Counted from the first letter of the stretch, positions 53,225-62,504 are shown. The stretch: DNA of 64,000 nt from Prevotella sp. (GCA_017554105.1 JAFZIY010000031.1:248001-312000), one strand, 5' to 3'. Numbers and translations: made by a program. Notes: generated by a model not told the origin, from the letters alone.

Positions 53225-54634
53225 CTATTTATTCAACTGCCATCCCATGCTGTTCAACCTGCCGCGCCATACCTGACCTGTACCGGCACAGATTATCCAC
53301 AGATGATACTTGTCATCCGTCACCATAGCCATCGACTTCGCCGACTTGTTGATATTGTCGGGCAACTGGATGCCGGCCTCATCATGCCATGTCAGACCGC
53401 CATCAATGCTACTGTATATCTGACTGTACGCTGCCTTCGTGCACTTTCCAATGCCCTTGCCACCCAAGGCCACCATATAGTCGCCGTATGTCGTCATGGA
53501 AATATTCGCAAGTCGTGGCAACGTGTATTTGCTCTTGGAGTCAATTGTATAGTAAGCCCACGGCAAGTTGACTGCATAGTTGCCTGTGTCGTCGAGTTTG
53601 TTCCATATCACTGCCGTGGTGTCTGCCTCATAGGTGGAAACGTCGCGGTTACCTATCAGCACCACCCTTTCAACGTCGTTGTTGGTACGCAACACGCTGC
53701 AAGAGTAGTTGATATCGGTAGTAGGCAACAGGGAAACGTCGCTGTCGATACCGTCTGCGGTCCATGTAGCACCGTCATTGCTGCTCTGTATCTCGCCGCT
53801 ATTGTCGTAAGCATAGAGTTTATCGCTTGAAGCGGCAACCAATTGCTTCATCTCTGTAGAACCCTCCTCATCCCATGCGGAACCATCTGCTGAAGAAAGG
53901 AGTTTGCCATTGAAAATCATATACAGGCGATCGCCTTTCTTAACGATTTGCTGATACATGTCAGCGGGCAGAAGACCGTTGAAATTAAAGGTTACAGGTT
54001 CCCACGAAGAACCATCAGAAACGCTTGTCTGCATTGCCGTGGTATTGGTGCCATCGCTACCGAAAGCCACTATCTTATCGTCAATGGCGAAGGCCCTGAA
54101 TGCCTCGAAGGAAGCCATCTGAGTATTTGTTCCAAGCAATGTCCAGCAGAAGTCATCGCCATTCTGCTTGTGAATGTTTACCTTTACGGTGTATTCACGA
54201 GAATACTTGCCGTCGCTACTACGCACCACGAGAGTACGCGGAACGGAGAAATCGAGTGAATCGGTCCCAGATATAGCGGTGACAGTTGTTCCCACAAGAG
54301 CCTTCAGTCCTGCCACTCCGTTGTTCACGGTGCTCACACTGACAAGCACTTTCGTGCCGTTCGTACCATAGGGAAGTGAGTCGGGATTGTAAATCTCACG
54401 CTTGTCCTGATCGATATAGAAAGTGTATGAGGATGCACTTTGTGACACAGTATATGTGCTGTCCGTACCTTTGGACGACTTGGTGGTCTTCTCCACGACA
54501 ATATTACTCACAGCGAAACTGCTGATTGCTGTGTCACTATAGTATGTGGTGTTGTCGTCGTCACCCTTAAGACACGACACCAACGTTGAAGCTGCAAAAA
54601 GTATAATTAAAAAAGGCGCAATAATCCTTCTCAT
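53225..54634 (-). CDS. DUF6242-type surface lipoprotein
   Basis: A 469-residue lipoprotein; signal MRRIIAPFLIILFAASTLVS, lipid Cys in SCLKGDDDN, followed by an acidic stretch that often marks surface-exposed lipoproteins in Bacteroidetes. About 35-160 is an N-terminal Ig-like part, and 160-460 contains repeated Kelch/BNR-like blades (DGSSWEPVTFNF, NDGATWTADGIDS, DGGLTWHDEAGIQ). I assign DUF6242 by its layout and the CLKGDDD start; function is unknown. Separated by 56 bp from the DUF6089-type gene and with its own TACTTTTG box at 54660-54667. Confidence 0.75.
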   Translation of the reverse strand: MRRIIAPFLIILFAASTLVSCLKGDDDNTTYYSDTAISSFAVSNIVVEKTTKSSKGTDSTYTVSQSASSYTFYIDQDKREIYNPDSLPYGTNGTKVLVSVSTVNNGVAGLKALVGTTVTAISGTDSLDFSVPRTLVVRSSDGKYSREYTVKVNIHKQNGDDFCWTLLGTNTQMASFEAFRAFAIDDKIVAFGSDGTNTTAMQTSVSDGSSWEPVTFNFNGLLPADMYQQIVKKGDRLYMIFNGKLLSSADGSAWDEEGSTEMKQLVAASSDKLYAYDNSGEIQSSNDGATWTADGIDSDVSLLPTTDINYSCSVLRTNNDVERVVLIGNRDVSTYEADTTAVIWNKLDDTGNYAVNLPWAYYTIDSKSKYTLPRLANISMTTYGDYMVALGGKGIGKCTKAAYSQIYSSIDGGLTWHDEAGIQLPDNINKSAKSMAMVTDDKYHLWIICAGTGQVWRGRLNSMGWQLNK

Positions 54635-54659
54635 TTTTCCGTATTTTTATTTTTACGTG

Positions 54660-54667
54660 CAAAAGTA
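54660..54667 (-). promoter_or_regulatory. -7 promoter box of the DUF6242 gene
   Basis: The minus strand reads TACTTTTG, 25 nt before the ATG. It may also drive the genes down to murI. The rest of the 290-bp gap to the patatin gene shows nothing further. Confidence 0.55.
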
Positions 54668-54884
54668 ATGAGAATTCCGCAAATACCACATCTTTTATCA
54701 GTATTATTATTTAAAATAATGATTTCAAGTGCATTTTTTAAGTTTTTTTTTCTCACAAGTCACTTTCCAACGACCTTTTAAGGTGTAAAACGAGTATTCT
54801 AAAGGCGGTTTTCATGCCATTACGAACAAAAATGCCTTTTAGGCATATGAAGAAGAAGCGCTGTAAAGATTATTACAGGGGATT

Positions 54885-54916
54885 ATTGCAGGATTAAGAT
54901 ATTATTTGTATTTTTG
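54885..54916 (+). promoter_or_regulatory. Promoter of the patatin-ribD pair
   Basis: TATTG at 54884-54888 and TATTTTTG at 54909-54916 with about 20 bp between. The ATG at 54925 is only 8 nt after the box, so the leader is very short or absent. Confidence 0.55.
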
Positions 54917-54924
54917 CAGGTGTT

Positions 54925-55803
54925 ATGAAAACAGGACTTGTACTTGAAGGTGGCGCCATGCGAGGGTTGTTCTCGGCAGGAATTATCGACGTGCTGATGG
55001 AGAACGACGTGCAGTTCGACGGCATCGTGGGTGTCTCGGCAGGTGCCGCGTTCGGCTGCAACATGAAGAGCAGACAGGCGGGACGTGCCATACGCTATAA
55101 CACCAAGTATGCGAAGGACTGGCGCTACTGCTCTCTGCGTTCGCTTATAACCACCGGTGACATCTTCGGAGGAGAGTTCTGCTATCATTACTTGCCCAAG
55201 CATCTCGACATCTTCGACAATGAGGCATTCAACCAGAACCCGATGGAATTCTTTGCGGTATGCACCGACGTGGAGACGGGAGAACCGATATACAAACGGC
55301 TGATGAAGGCAGATGACGAGTGTTACGAGTGGATCAGGGCGTCAGCAAGCATGCCGCTGGCCTCGAAGATAGTAAATATCAACGGGCAAAAGGTACTCGA
55401 CGGAGGCATCAGCGACAGCATACCTCTGAAATTCATGCAGCAGCAGGGATACGAGAAGAATATCGTGGTGACCACACAGCCGGCTGGTTACGTGAAGGAA
55501 AAGAACTCTTTCCTGCCTCTGATGCGACTGCAACTGCGTCGCTATCCACGTTTCCTCGATGCCGTTGCCAACCGACATGAGATGTATAACGCACAACTGG
55601 AATATGTTGCGGAGCAGGAACGGCAGGGCAAAACACTGGTGTTAAGACCTGAGTCGGCACTCACAATAGGCCACATCACCCATGATGCTGACAAGATGTG
55701 GGAGACATACAACATTGGTAGAGCGCTGGCAGAGAAACGACTGGAGGAAATAAAGGAGTATGTTGCACCCCCCTTATCCCCCCTAAGGGAGGAAATTATG
55801 TGA
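54925..55803 (+). CDS. Patatin-like phospholipase
   Basis: A 292-residue cytoplasmic or membrane-associated lipid acyl hydrolase. LVLEGGAMRGLFSAGI is the oxyanion glycine loop, IVGVSAGAAFG contains nucleophile Ser38 in GxSxG, and KVLDGGISDSIPL the catalytic Asp in the DG(G/A) motif. The YjjU-like length and opening fit. Oddity: the last residues, PPLSPLREEIM, are encoded by a copy of the G/C-rich palindromic repeat, so the natural C-terminus has probably been replaced. ribD begins 8 bp downstream. Confidence 0.9.
   Translation: MKTGLVLEGGAMRGLFSAGIIDVLMENDVQFDGIVGVSAGAAFGCNMKSRQAGRAIRYNTKYAKDWRYCSLRSLITTGDIFGGEFCYHYLPKHLDIFDNEAFNQNPMEFFAVCTDVETGEPIYKRLMKADDECYEWIRASASMPLASKIVNINGQKVLDGGISDSIPLKFMQQQGYEKNIVVTTQPAGYVKEKNSFLPLMRLQLRRYPRFLDAVANRHEMYNAQLEYVAEQERQGKTLVLRPESALTIGHITHDADKMWETYNIGRALAEKRLEEIKEYVAPPLSPLREEIM
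55766..55795. repeat. G/C-rich palindromic repeat forming the end of the patatin gene
   Basis: CACCCCCCTTATCCCCCC followed by TAAGGGAGG. It matches the 5' half of the family seen at 12875-12906 and supplies the codons for PPLSPLREE. Confidence 0.6.
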
Positions 55804-55811
55804 ATTAGTTT

Positions 55812-56810
55812 ATGGACCAAAGACAAAAAGATGAGATGTACATGCGGCGCTGCATGCAACTGGCGCGCTGCGGAGAGTTCTTCGCAAAGCCGAACCCGAT
55901 GGTAGGTGCGGTGATTGTTGCCGATGGAAGAATCATCGGCGAGGGCTATCATGTGCGTTGCGGAGAAGGACATGCCGAGGTAAATGCCTTCGCATCAGTG
56001 AAGAGTGAAGACGAGCGTTTGCTGCATGAAGCGACCATTTACGTCAGTCTGGAGCCATGCTCACACTGGGGAAAGACACCGCCTTGCGCAGACCTTATCA
56101 TCGAAAAAGGCGTGAAAAGAGCCGTTGTAGGATGCATCGACCCCTTTGCCGAGGTACAGGGACGAGGCATTAAGAAACTGCGAGACGCGGGAATAGAGGT
56201 GGAAGTGGGCATTCTCGAGGACGAGTGCCAACGACTGAACAAGCGATTTTTCACCTTCCACAGTCTGAAACGACCGTTCATAACACTGAAATGGGCACAG
56301 ACAGCCAATGGTTTCATCGACAATGACGGCAAGGCATTGGCCATATCGACACCCACCACACTGATGCTGATGCATAAGATGAGGGCAGAGAACGATGCTA
56401 TAGTGGTGGGAAAGACCACTGAAGAACGTGAGCACCCGCAACTGACGGTGCGCCACTGGGCAGGACCGTCACCGGTGAAGATGGTGCTCTCCCACGGTAC
56501 CGACCCACTGCCAGGCATCGAAGGAAAACTCTCTGACGAACAGGTACTTAGGGTTCTGATGAAAGCGGCACACGACAGTGGCGTGCAGTCGATGATGGTG
56601 GAAGGCGGCAGGCACACCCTGCAGTCGTTCATCGACAACAACCTCTATGACGAGATACGGGTGGAACAGTCGCAGCAACTCGTTGCCAGTGGGACAAAAG
56701 CACCCATCCTACCCACTGACATCGAAGAAGTGGAGCGGAAAGTGATAACAGGAAACACCATAACACTATACCGCCGGACAGCACAAAAACAACCTACTGC
56801 AATCCCATAA
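55812..56810 (+). CDS. ribD: Bifunctional riboflavin deaminase/reductase RibD
   Basis: A 332-residue cytoplasmic enzyme for two early steps of riboflavin synthesis. The N-terminal cytidine-deaminase-like domain has GHAEVNAFA (zinc His and catalytic Glu) and EPCSHWGKTPPC (two zinc Cys). The C-terminal reductase begins about residue 150 with PFITLKWAQTANGFI and has MMVEGGRHTLQSFI. Length is slightly short but complete. Probably co-transcribed with the patatin gene. Confidence 0.95.
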   Translation: MDQRQKDEMYMRRCMQLARCGEFFAKPNPMVGAVIVADGRIIGEGYHVRCGEGHAEVNAFASVKSEDERLLHEATIYVSLEPCSHWGKTPPCADLIIEKGVKRAVVGCIDPFAEVQGRGIKKLRDAGIEVEVGILEDECQRLNKRFFTFHSLKRPFITLKWAQTANGFIDNDGKALAISTPTTLMLMHKMRAENDAIVVGKTTEEREHPQLTVRHWAGPSPVKMVLSHGTDPLPGIEGKLSDEQVLRVLMKAAHDSGVQSMMVEGGRHTLQSFIDNNLYDEIRVEQSQQLVASGTKAPILPTDIEEVERKVITGNTITLYRRTAQKQPTAIP

Positions 56811-56864
56811 AAGACCTGTCGGGAAACGAGAGAAGCCCAACTGCACAAAAAAGGGAGTGAAAAA

Positions 56865-56896
56865 TTTGGCAGAAGAGCAAAAAAAGCGTACCTTTG
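56865..56896 (+). promoter_or_regulatory. Promoter of tRNA-Gln
   Basis: TTTG at 56865-56868 and TACCTTTG at 56889-56896 with a 20-bp spacer, 10 bp before the tRNA. Confidence 0.75.
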
Positions 56897-56906
56897 CACC
56901 CGCTAT

Positions 56907-56977
56907 TGTCCTATGGTGTAATGGTAGCACAACAGGTTTTGGTTCTGTTTGTGGTGGTTCGAATCCGCCTAGGACAA
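56907..56977 (+). tRNA. tRNA-Gln (UUG anticodon)
   Basis: The acceptor arms TGTCCTA and TAGGACA pair over 7 bp. The anticodon loop TTTTGGT places TTG at the centre, the arm ACAGG/TCTGT closes it, and GGTTCGAATCC forms the T-arm. No CCA is encoded. A terminator follows at 56985. Confidence 0.95.
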
Positions 56978-56984
56978 CGCAAAA

Positions 56985-57020
56985 GCCGCGCTGGAATCAC
57001 TTCCCACGCGGCCTTTTTTT
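56985..57020 (+). terminator. Terminator of tRNA-Gln
   Basis: GCCGCG with a GGAA/TTCC inner stem and CGCGGC, followed by seven T residues. Confidence 0.88.
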
Positions 57021-57147
57021 GTTTTTAAACCACTTTCTTGTTCTTATTTTTGCATATCATTTGTGTTGGGTCTAATCAGTCCGTATCGGTTCTCAATCAA
57101 AATATTTATCATTCTACAGCTATTATAAAACTTAATCTTCAATCGGT

Positions 57148-57930
57148 CTAATAACCTCCGAAGCCATGTGCAAGTTGCTGGATGTTGGTAGGATAGAAGT
57201 AGTCAAACTTCCCGTCGCCATTAGAATCATAACACCAAATGGTATTCTCCTTTGGAGACGACTGCTTGGATGACTGAATCCTTAAAACCAAGGCATCCTT
57301 CGATGCGGTGTAACTTCTATTGGAGAGTTCTATAGTCATTGTGTAAGGTGCTCTTGTACTGTCGAAATACGTCAGGACAGACTCCATGTAGTTGGGGTTT
57401 ACCTTGCTGTTGCAGTACTGGTCTATCTGAGAATACTGCGAAGCAATGTTCAATGACTCCGGCTTTCCCGTACCCAGGTTCTTCTGTCTTCCGATATATT
57501 CGATCATTGCCTTGCCCACTGCCTTGTTCTTGGAGTACTGATAAAGTGCCGCCACGTAAAGAGGAAGCAACACATAAGGACTCTGATGGATGTCTGTCAT
57601 GCGGTTCGGAAGGTTAATGGTGCGCAGGTCTTCAACGCTTTCCGGCAACTTCGATAATGTGACAATCACGTTTCCTACATACGCGTTGGGGTAGGAGTAA
57701 TAGTCAAACTCGCCGTCGCCCACCGTCACATTAGTCTTTTTGAGTCCACGGGTATTCATGGATACCGTCACCGCTCCCTTGCCCGAGCCGGTCACCATTG
57801 CCTCTGTTCCCTGACCATTTAACACGGATGTCAGGATGTTGGTCAGTTGTTCGCCCCCACCACAAGAGTAAGTCACGAATGCCAGAAAGACAATCATCAA
57901 ACCCGTAATAATCGAAGTCAACTTTTTCAT
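57148..57930 (-). CDS. Unknown lipoprotein
   Basis: A 260-residue protein from MKKLTSIITGLMIVFLAFVTYS, with the lipid Cys in SCGGG. Residues after 40 carry a Gly/Val/Thr-rich beta part (SGKGAVTVSMNTRGLKKTNVTV), then an alpha-helical region. Near the end, YDSNGDGKFDYFYPTN resembles an EF-hand-like calcium-binding loop (DSNGDGKFD). I do not know the family. It follows the 71-residue gene by 51 bp on the same strand. Confidence 0.75.
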   Translation of the reverse strand: MKKLTSIITGLMIVFLAFVTYSCGGGEQLTNILTSVLNGQGTEAMVTGSGKGAVTVSMNTRGLKKTNVTVGDGEFDYYSYPNAYVGNVIVTLSKLPESVEDLRTINLPNRMTDIHQSPYVLLPLYVAALYQYSKNKAVGKAMIEYIGRQKNLGTGKPESLNIASQYSQIDQYCNSKVNPNYMESVLTYFDSTRAPYTMTIELSNRSYTASKDALVLRIQSSKQSSPKENTIWCYDSNGDGKFDYFYPTNIQQLAHGFGGY

Positions 57931-57981
57931 AATTAGACGTTTTAAAGATTTACTGCACTCCGCGGTGATTCTCCGCATCAT

Positions 57982-58197
57982 TCATTTTAGCGACATCCTT
58001 TCTGCTATTTTCTTTAACAATGAGACTCTTTCTTCTTCTCCCGTGCCATACTTGGTATGCAGCACTGTGTTGTTCTTCCGTTCTTCCTCATCTACATTGT
58101 TGATAAATTCTTCAATCTCACTGTTCACTTTTTCATAGGCAGATGGATTCAATTCATCTGATTTGTTATGTGTTGCTTGAGGGCATTGGTTCATCAT
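57982..58197 (-). CDS. Unknown 71-residue charged protein
   Basis: A short, soluble, very charged protein with a helical middle (YEKVNSEIEEFINNVDEEE) and a C-terminal VSLLKKIAERMSLK helix. No signal, helix-turn-helix or zinc motif is visible. It lies between the hybrid regulator and the lipoprotein gene, all on the minus strand, and probably shares a transcript with the lipoprotein. Its size and lack of homology cues limit the call. Confidence 0.55.
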   Translation of the reverse strand: MMNQCPQATHNKSDELNPSAYEKVNSEIEEFINNVDEEERKNNTVLHTKYGTGEEERVSLLKKIAERMSLK

Positions 58198-58408
58198 ATT
58201 TTCTTATATATATTGTAATAGCGTTGGCAGTTGAATGTTGACGCTGCAAAGTTGCGAACATTTAGCAATAAACCTTGTCACGATGCGGACAAAATGTATA
58301 ACAAATAAGACATTTTACCCATCATTGATTGTAACTATAAGGACAAAACGAAAAGCAAGTGATTGAATAACAATCACTTGCAAATTTTCCAAAAGACAAA
58401 TGGTATTA

Positions 58409-61117
58409 TCAGAATCCTCTGTTCTTTTTTCTGTATTCCGTAGGTGTCATTCCCACCGACTGCTTGAAGATTTTCGAGAAGTAAGAAGGCGACTCGAAAC
58501 CGCATTGCACATAGATGTCGGTTATCGAACTGTCGGTATTCTTGAGCATCTGCTTTGCAAAGAGAATACGGAACTCACGGATATAGGTTGCGGTATCAAC
58601 GTTCGTCAGCATCTTCACCTTGCGGTTCAACTGACGCTGACTGATGAACATCTTCTCGGCTACGAGAGTGGAACCGAGAGCGGCGTCACCCATGTTTGCC
58701 TGTAATATCTGATGGAGTTGCGCCATGAATTTCTGGTCGGCGGCAGTGGTGTCTATCTGCTCCACACTGTCATCGAGCAGTGCCTTGGCGTATTTCTCTC
58801 GCAGCAGTCGTCGCTGTTGCAACAGTTTCTCCACGCGAAGCATCAGTTCCTCACTGTTGAAAGGCTTGGTGATATAGGCGTCAGCACCCGCCTCGAAGCA
58901 ACGGATGCGGTCGGCTGCCTCGTCACGTGCCGTCACAACAACTACCGGCACATGGTTTAACAGAGCACTCATACGTACCTCACGGCACAACTCACAACCG
59001 TTCTTCTCAGGCATCATAAGGTCTGTCAGGATGATGTCAGGCACATATTCAAGAGCCTTTGCCAGTGCCTCCTTACCGTTAGGAGCATACATCACGCGGT
59101 ATTTCTCACTCAATATCTCACGCATGTAACGCGCCACCTCGGCATTGTCTTCCACCAACAACACCTGTGCCCTACTCTCATCGGCGGGATCATCAGTGAT
59201 GTCATCCGTGATTGTCTGCTTTTTGTCGTTGACTCCTGGCTCCACGATGGTACTTCCTGGCGAGAGTACCGACGGTATCCAGCGAGGCAGTTCACGGTTA
59301 GAATGTCTCTTCGGGATGGTGATGATGAACAGAGTTCCCTTGCCCTCAATGCTCTTCACCTCAATGGTTCCCTTCATGGTGAGTACCATCTGCTGGGTGA
59401 GCGACAGCGAGATGCTCGTGCCGAGGTTTGCTTCCGTATTACTGCTATTATACGACAGGTCGAAGATATGCGGTAGGTCCTTCGGTGCAATGCCAATTCC
59501 TGTGTCGGCGATGTTTATCATTACCTTGTCGCCTTCCTCCTTCATTGTCACGATAATCCTTCCTCCACGTGGGGTGAACTTCAAAGAGCAGGAAATCAGG
59601 TTGCTCATTATCTTCTGCATAAACTCAGGGATGAAGTCAGCGTCTATTTGCTGCTGTTTCGGTTCGAACTCCGTCGTTATGAGTTTCTCCGCAGCATGTA
59701 CCCTGAGACTTTCTATCACCATTCGCGTCAGTGCCACCACATCTCCCGTTCGCCACACATTACTTTCTGCGTCAGTATGTACCTTTGTGACATCGAGCAA
59801 CTGGTTGATGAGGTTAAGCAACACGTCCGACTGTCCCATTATGGTGTTATATCCCTTCTGTCGCTGCGGGTCGCTCTCCTGTTGCTTCATGCGACTTGCC
59901 TGACCGTGAATGACGGTGAGAGGGGTGCGGAACTCATGGGCGAGGTTGGCATAGAACTCTTGTCGTTTGTTATTCATCAGTCCCACCTTACGGTGTTGCT
60001 GTGAGCGCAAGCGCACAATATAGAACAACGCTCCACTGAGGAAGAGCAACAGCAATACCAGACCCAGACCGCCCCACATCATTACCCTGCTGTTGAAGAG
60101 TTGTGATTTCTGCTCTTCTATGGTGTCTTGTTGCTTTGCCACCTCGAACATGGCGGCATAGTGCTCCTTCAGTTCGTTGGTGCGGTCATTGTATATGCTG
60201 TCTTTCAGTGCGTTAGCCTGTTGCATGTAACTGACGGCAAGTGCCGGCTGTTGTGTCTTGTATATGTCAGCAAGTGTCTCGAGGTCTTGTTGCAGGATAT
60301 ATCTCACGCCCATGCTGCGTGCCATCTGCGTGCTCTTCTCCAGCGAGTTCACCGCCTCGTTGCGCTTACCCATCTTCAGATAGAGGTTGCCCAGTTGCTT
60401 CATGTTGATGCACACCGACACGTTTCGGGGCTGACTTGCCATCATCTGGTTAGACTCTATGTATCTCTTCTCGGCATTGGGGTAGTCGCCCATGGCGGAA
60501 TAGACATCAGCCATCTGTGACAGTCGTCGGCCCATCTTCAGTGAGTCGTTTGCCTCCTTGTCCTTCTCGAATGCCAAAGTGGCAAACTGTAAAGCCTCAT
60601 CGTAGAGTCCGAGTTTGTTATATACCTCACAGGCGATGCCAAGATGCACCGATGCACTCTTTGCATTACCCGCAAGACGGTCCATCTCAAGCGAGCGGTC
60701 GATGAATCTCCGTGCGTTATCCGTGTCTTTAATCGATAAATAGACAGCAGCGATGTTGTTATATTCCGAGCCCATCGCCTCGTAGTCGCGATGCAGACTG
60801 TCGATGTGCAATGCCTTAAAGCCCATGGTGAGGGCTTTCTCTGCATCGCTCGTCCGCATGTAACAAGCGCAAAGATGGGTGTAGCAGTCGCGTACGTTTA
60901 TCGTGTCCTCGGCTTCCAGATATATCGCGAGAGCCTTCTCGCCATACTCCTGCGCCTTGGCAAAGTCGTTGGAGTCGAAGGCATCGTAAGCGGCATCGAG
61001 CAGCGTGTCGGCACTTGCCAGACCCGCCGTCTTGAACATCTCTCTTGAGCCGTTGCCGTTACAGCCACAGAGTACCAATAAAAAGACAGTAAGGAAAATT
61101 ATTGTTAGACGTTTCAT
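58409..61117 (-). CDS. TPR-containing hybrid two-component regulator with AraC output
   Basis: A 902-residue inner-membrane protein. A lipoprotein-like signal (LVLCGCNGNG), about seven TPR repeats (30-330) as sensor, one transmembrane helix (345-370), HisKA with YANLAHEFRTPL (His394), HATPase with IADTGIGIAPKD, receiver with LLVEDN, Asp699 in ILTDLMMPEK and Lys in YITKPFN, and an AraC-type helix-turn-helix (about 800-900, ending VGMTPTEYRKKNR). Such hybrids usually switch on polysaccharide or stress genes. Odd: the ATPase N-box reads NLISCSLKFT with Cys510 where the Mg-binding Asn is expected, and the G2 box reads GTSISL not GTGIGL. Kinase activity may be weak or lost. Regulated genes are not obvious here. 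Confidence 0.9.
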   Translation of the reverse strand: MKRLTIIFLTVFLLVLCGCNGNGSREMFKTAGLASADTLLDAAYDAFDSNDFAKAQEYGEKALAIYLEAEDTINVRDCYTHLCACYMRTSDAEKALTMGFKALHIDSLHRDYEAMGSEYNNIAAVYLSIKDTDNARRFIDRSLEMDRLAGNAKSASVHLGIACEVYNKLGLYDEALQFATLAFEKDKEANDSLKMGRRLSQMADVYSAMGDYPNAEKRYIESNQMMASQPRNVSVCINMKQLGNLYLKMGKRNEAVNSLEKSTQMARSMGVRYILQQDLETLADIYKTQQPALAVSYMQQANALKDSIYNDRTNELKEHYAAMFEVAKQQDTIEEQKSQLFNSRVMMWGGLGLVLLLLFLSGALFYIVRLRSQQHRKVGLMNNKRQEFYANLAHEFRTPLTVIHGQASRMKQQESDPQRQKGYNTIMGQSDVLLNLINQLLDVTKVHTDAESNVWRTGDVVALTRMVIESLRVHAAEKLITTEFEPKQQQIDADFIPEFMQKIMSNLISCSLKFTPRGGRIIVTMKEEGDKVMINIADTGIGIAPKDLPHIFDLSYNSSNTEANLGTSISLSLTQQMVLTMKGTIEVKSIEGKGTLFIITIPKRHSNRELPRWIPSVLSPGSTIVEPGVNDKKQTITDDITDDPADESRAQVLLVEDNAEVARYMREILSEKYRVMYAPNGKEALAKALEYVPDIILTDLMMPEKNGCELCREVRMSALLNHVPVVVVTARDEAADRIRCFEAGADAYITKPFNSEELMLRVEKLLQQRRLLREKYAKALLDDSVEQIDTTAADQKFMAQLHQILQANMGDAALGSTLVAEKMFISQRQLNRKVKMLTNVDTATYIREFRILFAKQMLKNTDSSITDIYVQCGFESPSYFSKIFKQSVGMTPTEYRKKNRGF

Positions 61118-61159
61118 TATTTGTCTGTTTATTTGATTTAAGAGAAGGAAAGGACTTTG

Positions 61160-61591
61160 TCACGGCATGCCTATCGTGAAATGATGATAGAGATTTAATG
61201 CCTCGGCAACTATCTCGAAGATGGCGAAAGGCACTATGAAACTCCATCGTCTCGTGACCTTTTCGGCCAGTCTCAGCATCTTTATCTGGATGTTCCTGCC
61301 CGTAACCAGTCCGATAATGCCAGCCACAGGGAACGCTATATATAAAGGAATAAGGAAGAACACATTGATATTCATATGAAAAGCCTCGGCAAAGCGCCCA
61401 TGGGCAGAGAGCAGGAAGGCCCGCGTCACGCCACATGTGGGACACGGTATTTGCCACACCAGTTTGGTGGGACACACCGTGATGGTTTCCCTGTAGCCGT
61501 CTTCCGTCCACCCCACGGCAAGCCACGCCAGCAGAGCAAACCACATAAGGTTGCATAGCCAAAGGTTCTTCTTTTCCTCCTTCGTCAACAT
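61160..61591 (-). CDS. DUF2752 membrane protein
   Basis: A 143-residue protein with three hydrophobic helices. WQIPCPTCGVTRAFLLSAHG carries the CPxCGxTRA motif that defines DUF2752. Function is unknown. The ATG at 61591 overlaps the stop of the TM2 gene upstream (TGATG), so both are translated together; DUF2752-TM2 neighbours are common in Bacteroidetes. Confidence 0.87.
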   Translation of the reverse strand: MLTKEEKKNLWLCNLMWFALLAWLAVGWTEDGYRETITVCPTKLVWQIPCPTCGVTRAFLLSAHGRFAEAFHMNINVFFLIPLYIAFPVAGIIGLVTGRNIQIKMLRLAEKVTRRWSFIVPFAIFEIVAEALNLYHHFTIGMP

Positions 61592-61926
61592 CAGAGCAGT
61601 TTCAACAGTTCTTCTATGTTCTTTTGCTTTGTCGCCTGCATTATCAGGAACCAGTCGATGATAGTCCATATACCCATACCACCGCATGTGAGGAGTTTAA
61701 GAACACCCATCGTCGTGTCGCCAATGTAGAAACGGTCGATGCCATAGACGCCCAGGAACAATGACAGGAGCAATGATATCAGCGGACTCTTGAGGTTTGT
61801 CGTCATCAGCAGCACATCTCTGTCATCGTCCATTGCCTCCAGGCGCTCGCGCAAGACATACACATACTCTGACGGTATCTTGTCCTGTACGGAAAAAAGG
61901 AAAGTACTGACTTTATTTGAATCCAT
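61591..61926 (-). CDS. TM2-domain membrane protein, copy 1
   Basis: A 111-residue protein from MDSNKVSTFLFSVQD. Two helices form the TM2 domain with GVYGIDRFYIGD (the conserved DRF-like turn) and LLTCGGMGIWTIIDWFLI. The N-terminal 40 residues are charged and helical. Overlaps the DUF2752 gene by the TGATG junction. TM2 proteins are of unknown function in bacteria. A paralogue lies 131 bp upstream. Confidence 0.87.
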   Translation of the reverse strand: MDSNKVSTFLFSVQDKIPSEYVYVLRERLEAMDDDRDVLLMTTNLKSPLISLLLSLFLGVYGIDRFYIGDTTMGVLKLLTCGGMGIWTIIDWFLIMQATKQKNIEELLKLL

Positions 61927-62057
61927 AGTCGATAATTGTTTGTTATTGAGTCTTATCCGGTCTCGCAGCATGAAAAAAGACTAAATGCAACGCTTTGTTT
62001 CACGCTGCAAATAGTCTTTGTGATTGAATTAGGGAACGGACAAAATCCGAGATGGGA

Positions 62058-62396
62058 TTATCCGAGAACCTCCATGATCTTCTTGTAGTTGTAATCCTTG
62101 GTCATGTCACCGATCTTGAACCAGTCGATGATAGTCCAGATACCGCAACCACCACAGGTGAGCAACTTGATGATACCGTTAGTGGTGTCACCCAACATGA
62201 AACGATCAACACCATAGCTACCGAGGAAGATAGAGATGATGAGCATCATTGTCTTACCCTTCAGCGAAATAGCATTGAGAAGGTTTGCCTTGTTGTCGTC
62301 TGCGTCTGCGAGCAGTTCGCGAAGTTCGTTGATTTTTCCCTCAGGAAGATTCTCACTGTTCAGTGCTAGAAACTGATCAATCTGATTTGCGTCCAT
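62058..62396 (-). CDS. TM2-domain membrane protein, copy 2
   Basis: A 112-residue paralogue of the downstream gene: GSYGVDRFMLGD and LLTCGGCGIWTIIDWFKI are shared. The N-terminal helical region (MDANQIDQFLALNSENLPEG) is related but more diverged. It heads the TM2-TM2-DUF2752 group; a TATCTTTG box lies upstream at 62505-62512. Confidence 0.88.
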   Translation of the reverse strand: MDANQIDQFLALNSENLPEGKINELRELLADADDNKANLLNAISLKGKTMMLIISIFLGSYGVDRFMLGDTTNGIIKLLTCGGCGIWTIIDWFKIGDMTKDYNYKKIMEVLG

Positions 62397-62504
62397 AATT
62401 TTATTTTAAATTTTAGATTAATAATAATATTATCTTTTGGTATTTTTTCTACTTTTAATGTCGGCCATTGTTAATAGACGAGAGCCATTATTTCAAATGT
62501 GATG

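Noticed and set aside
56857-57075. 72-codon frame across the tRNA
   Set aside because: It is produced by the tRNA-Gln sequence and its terminator.
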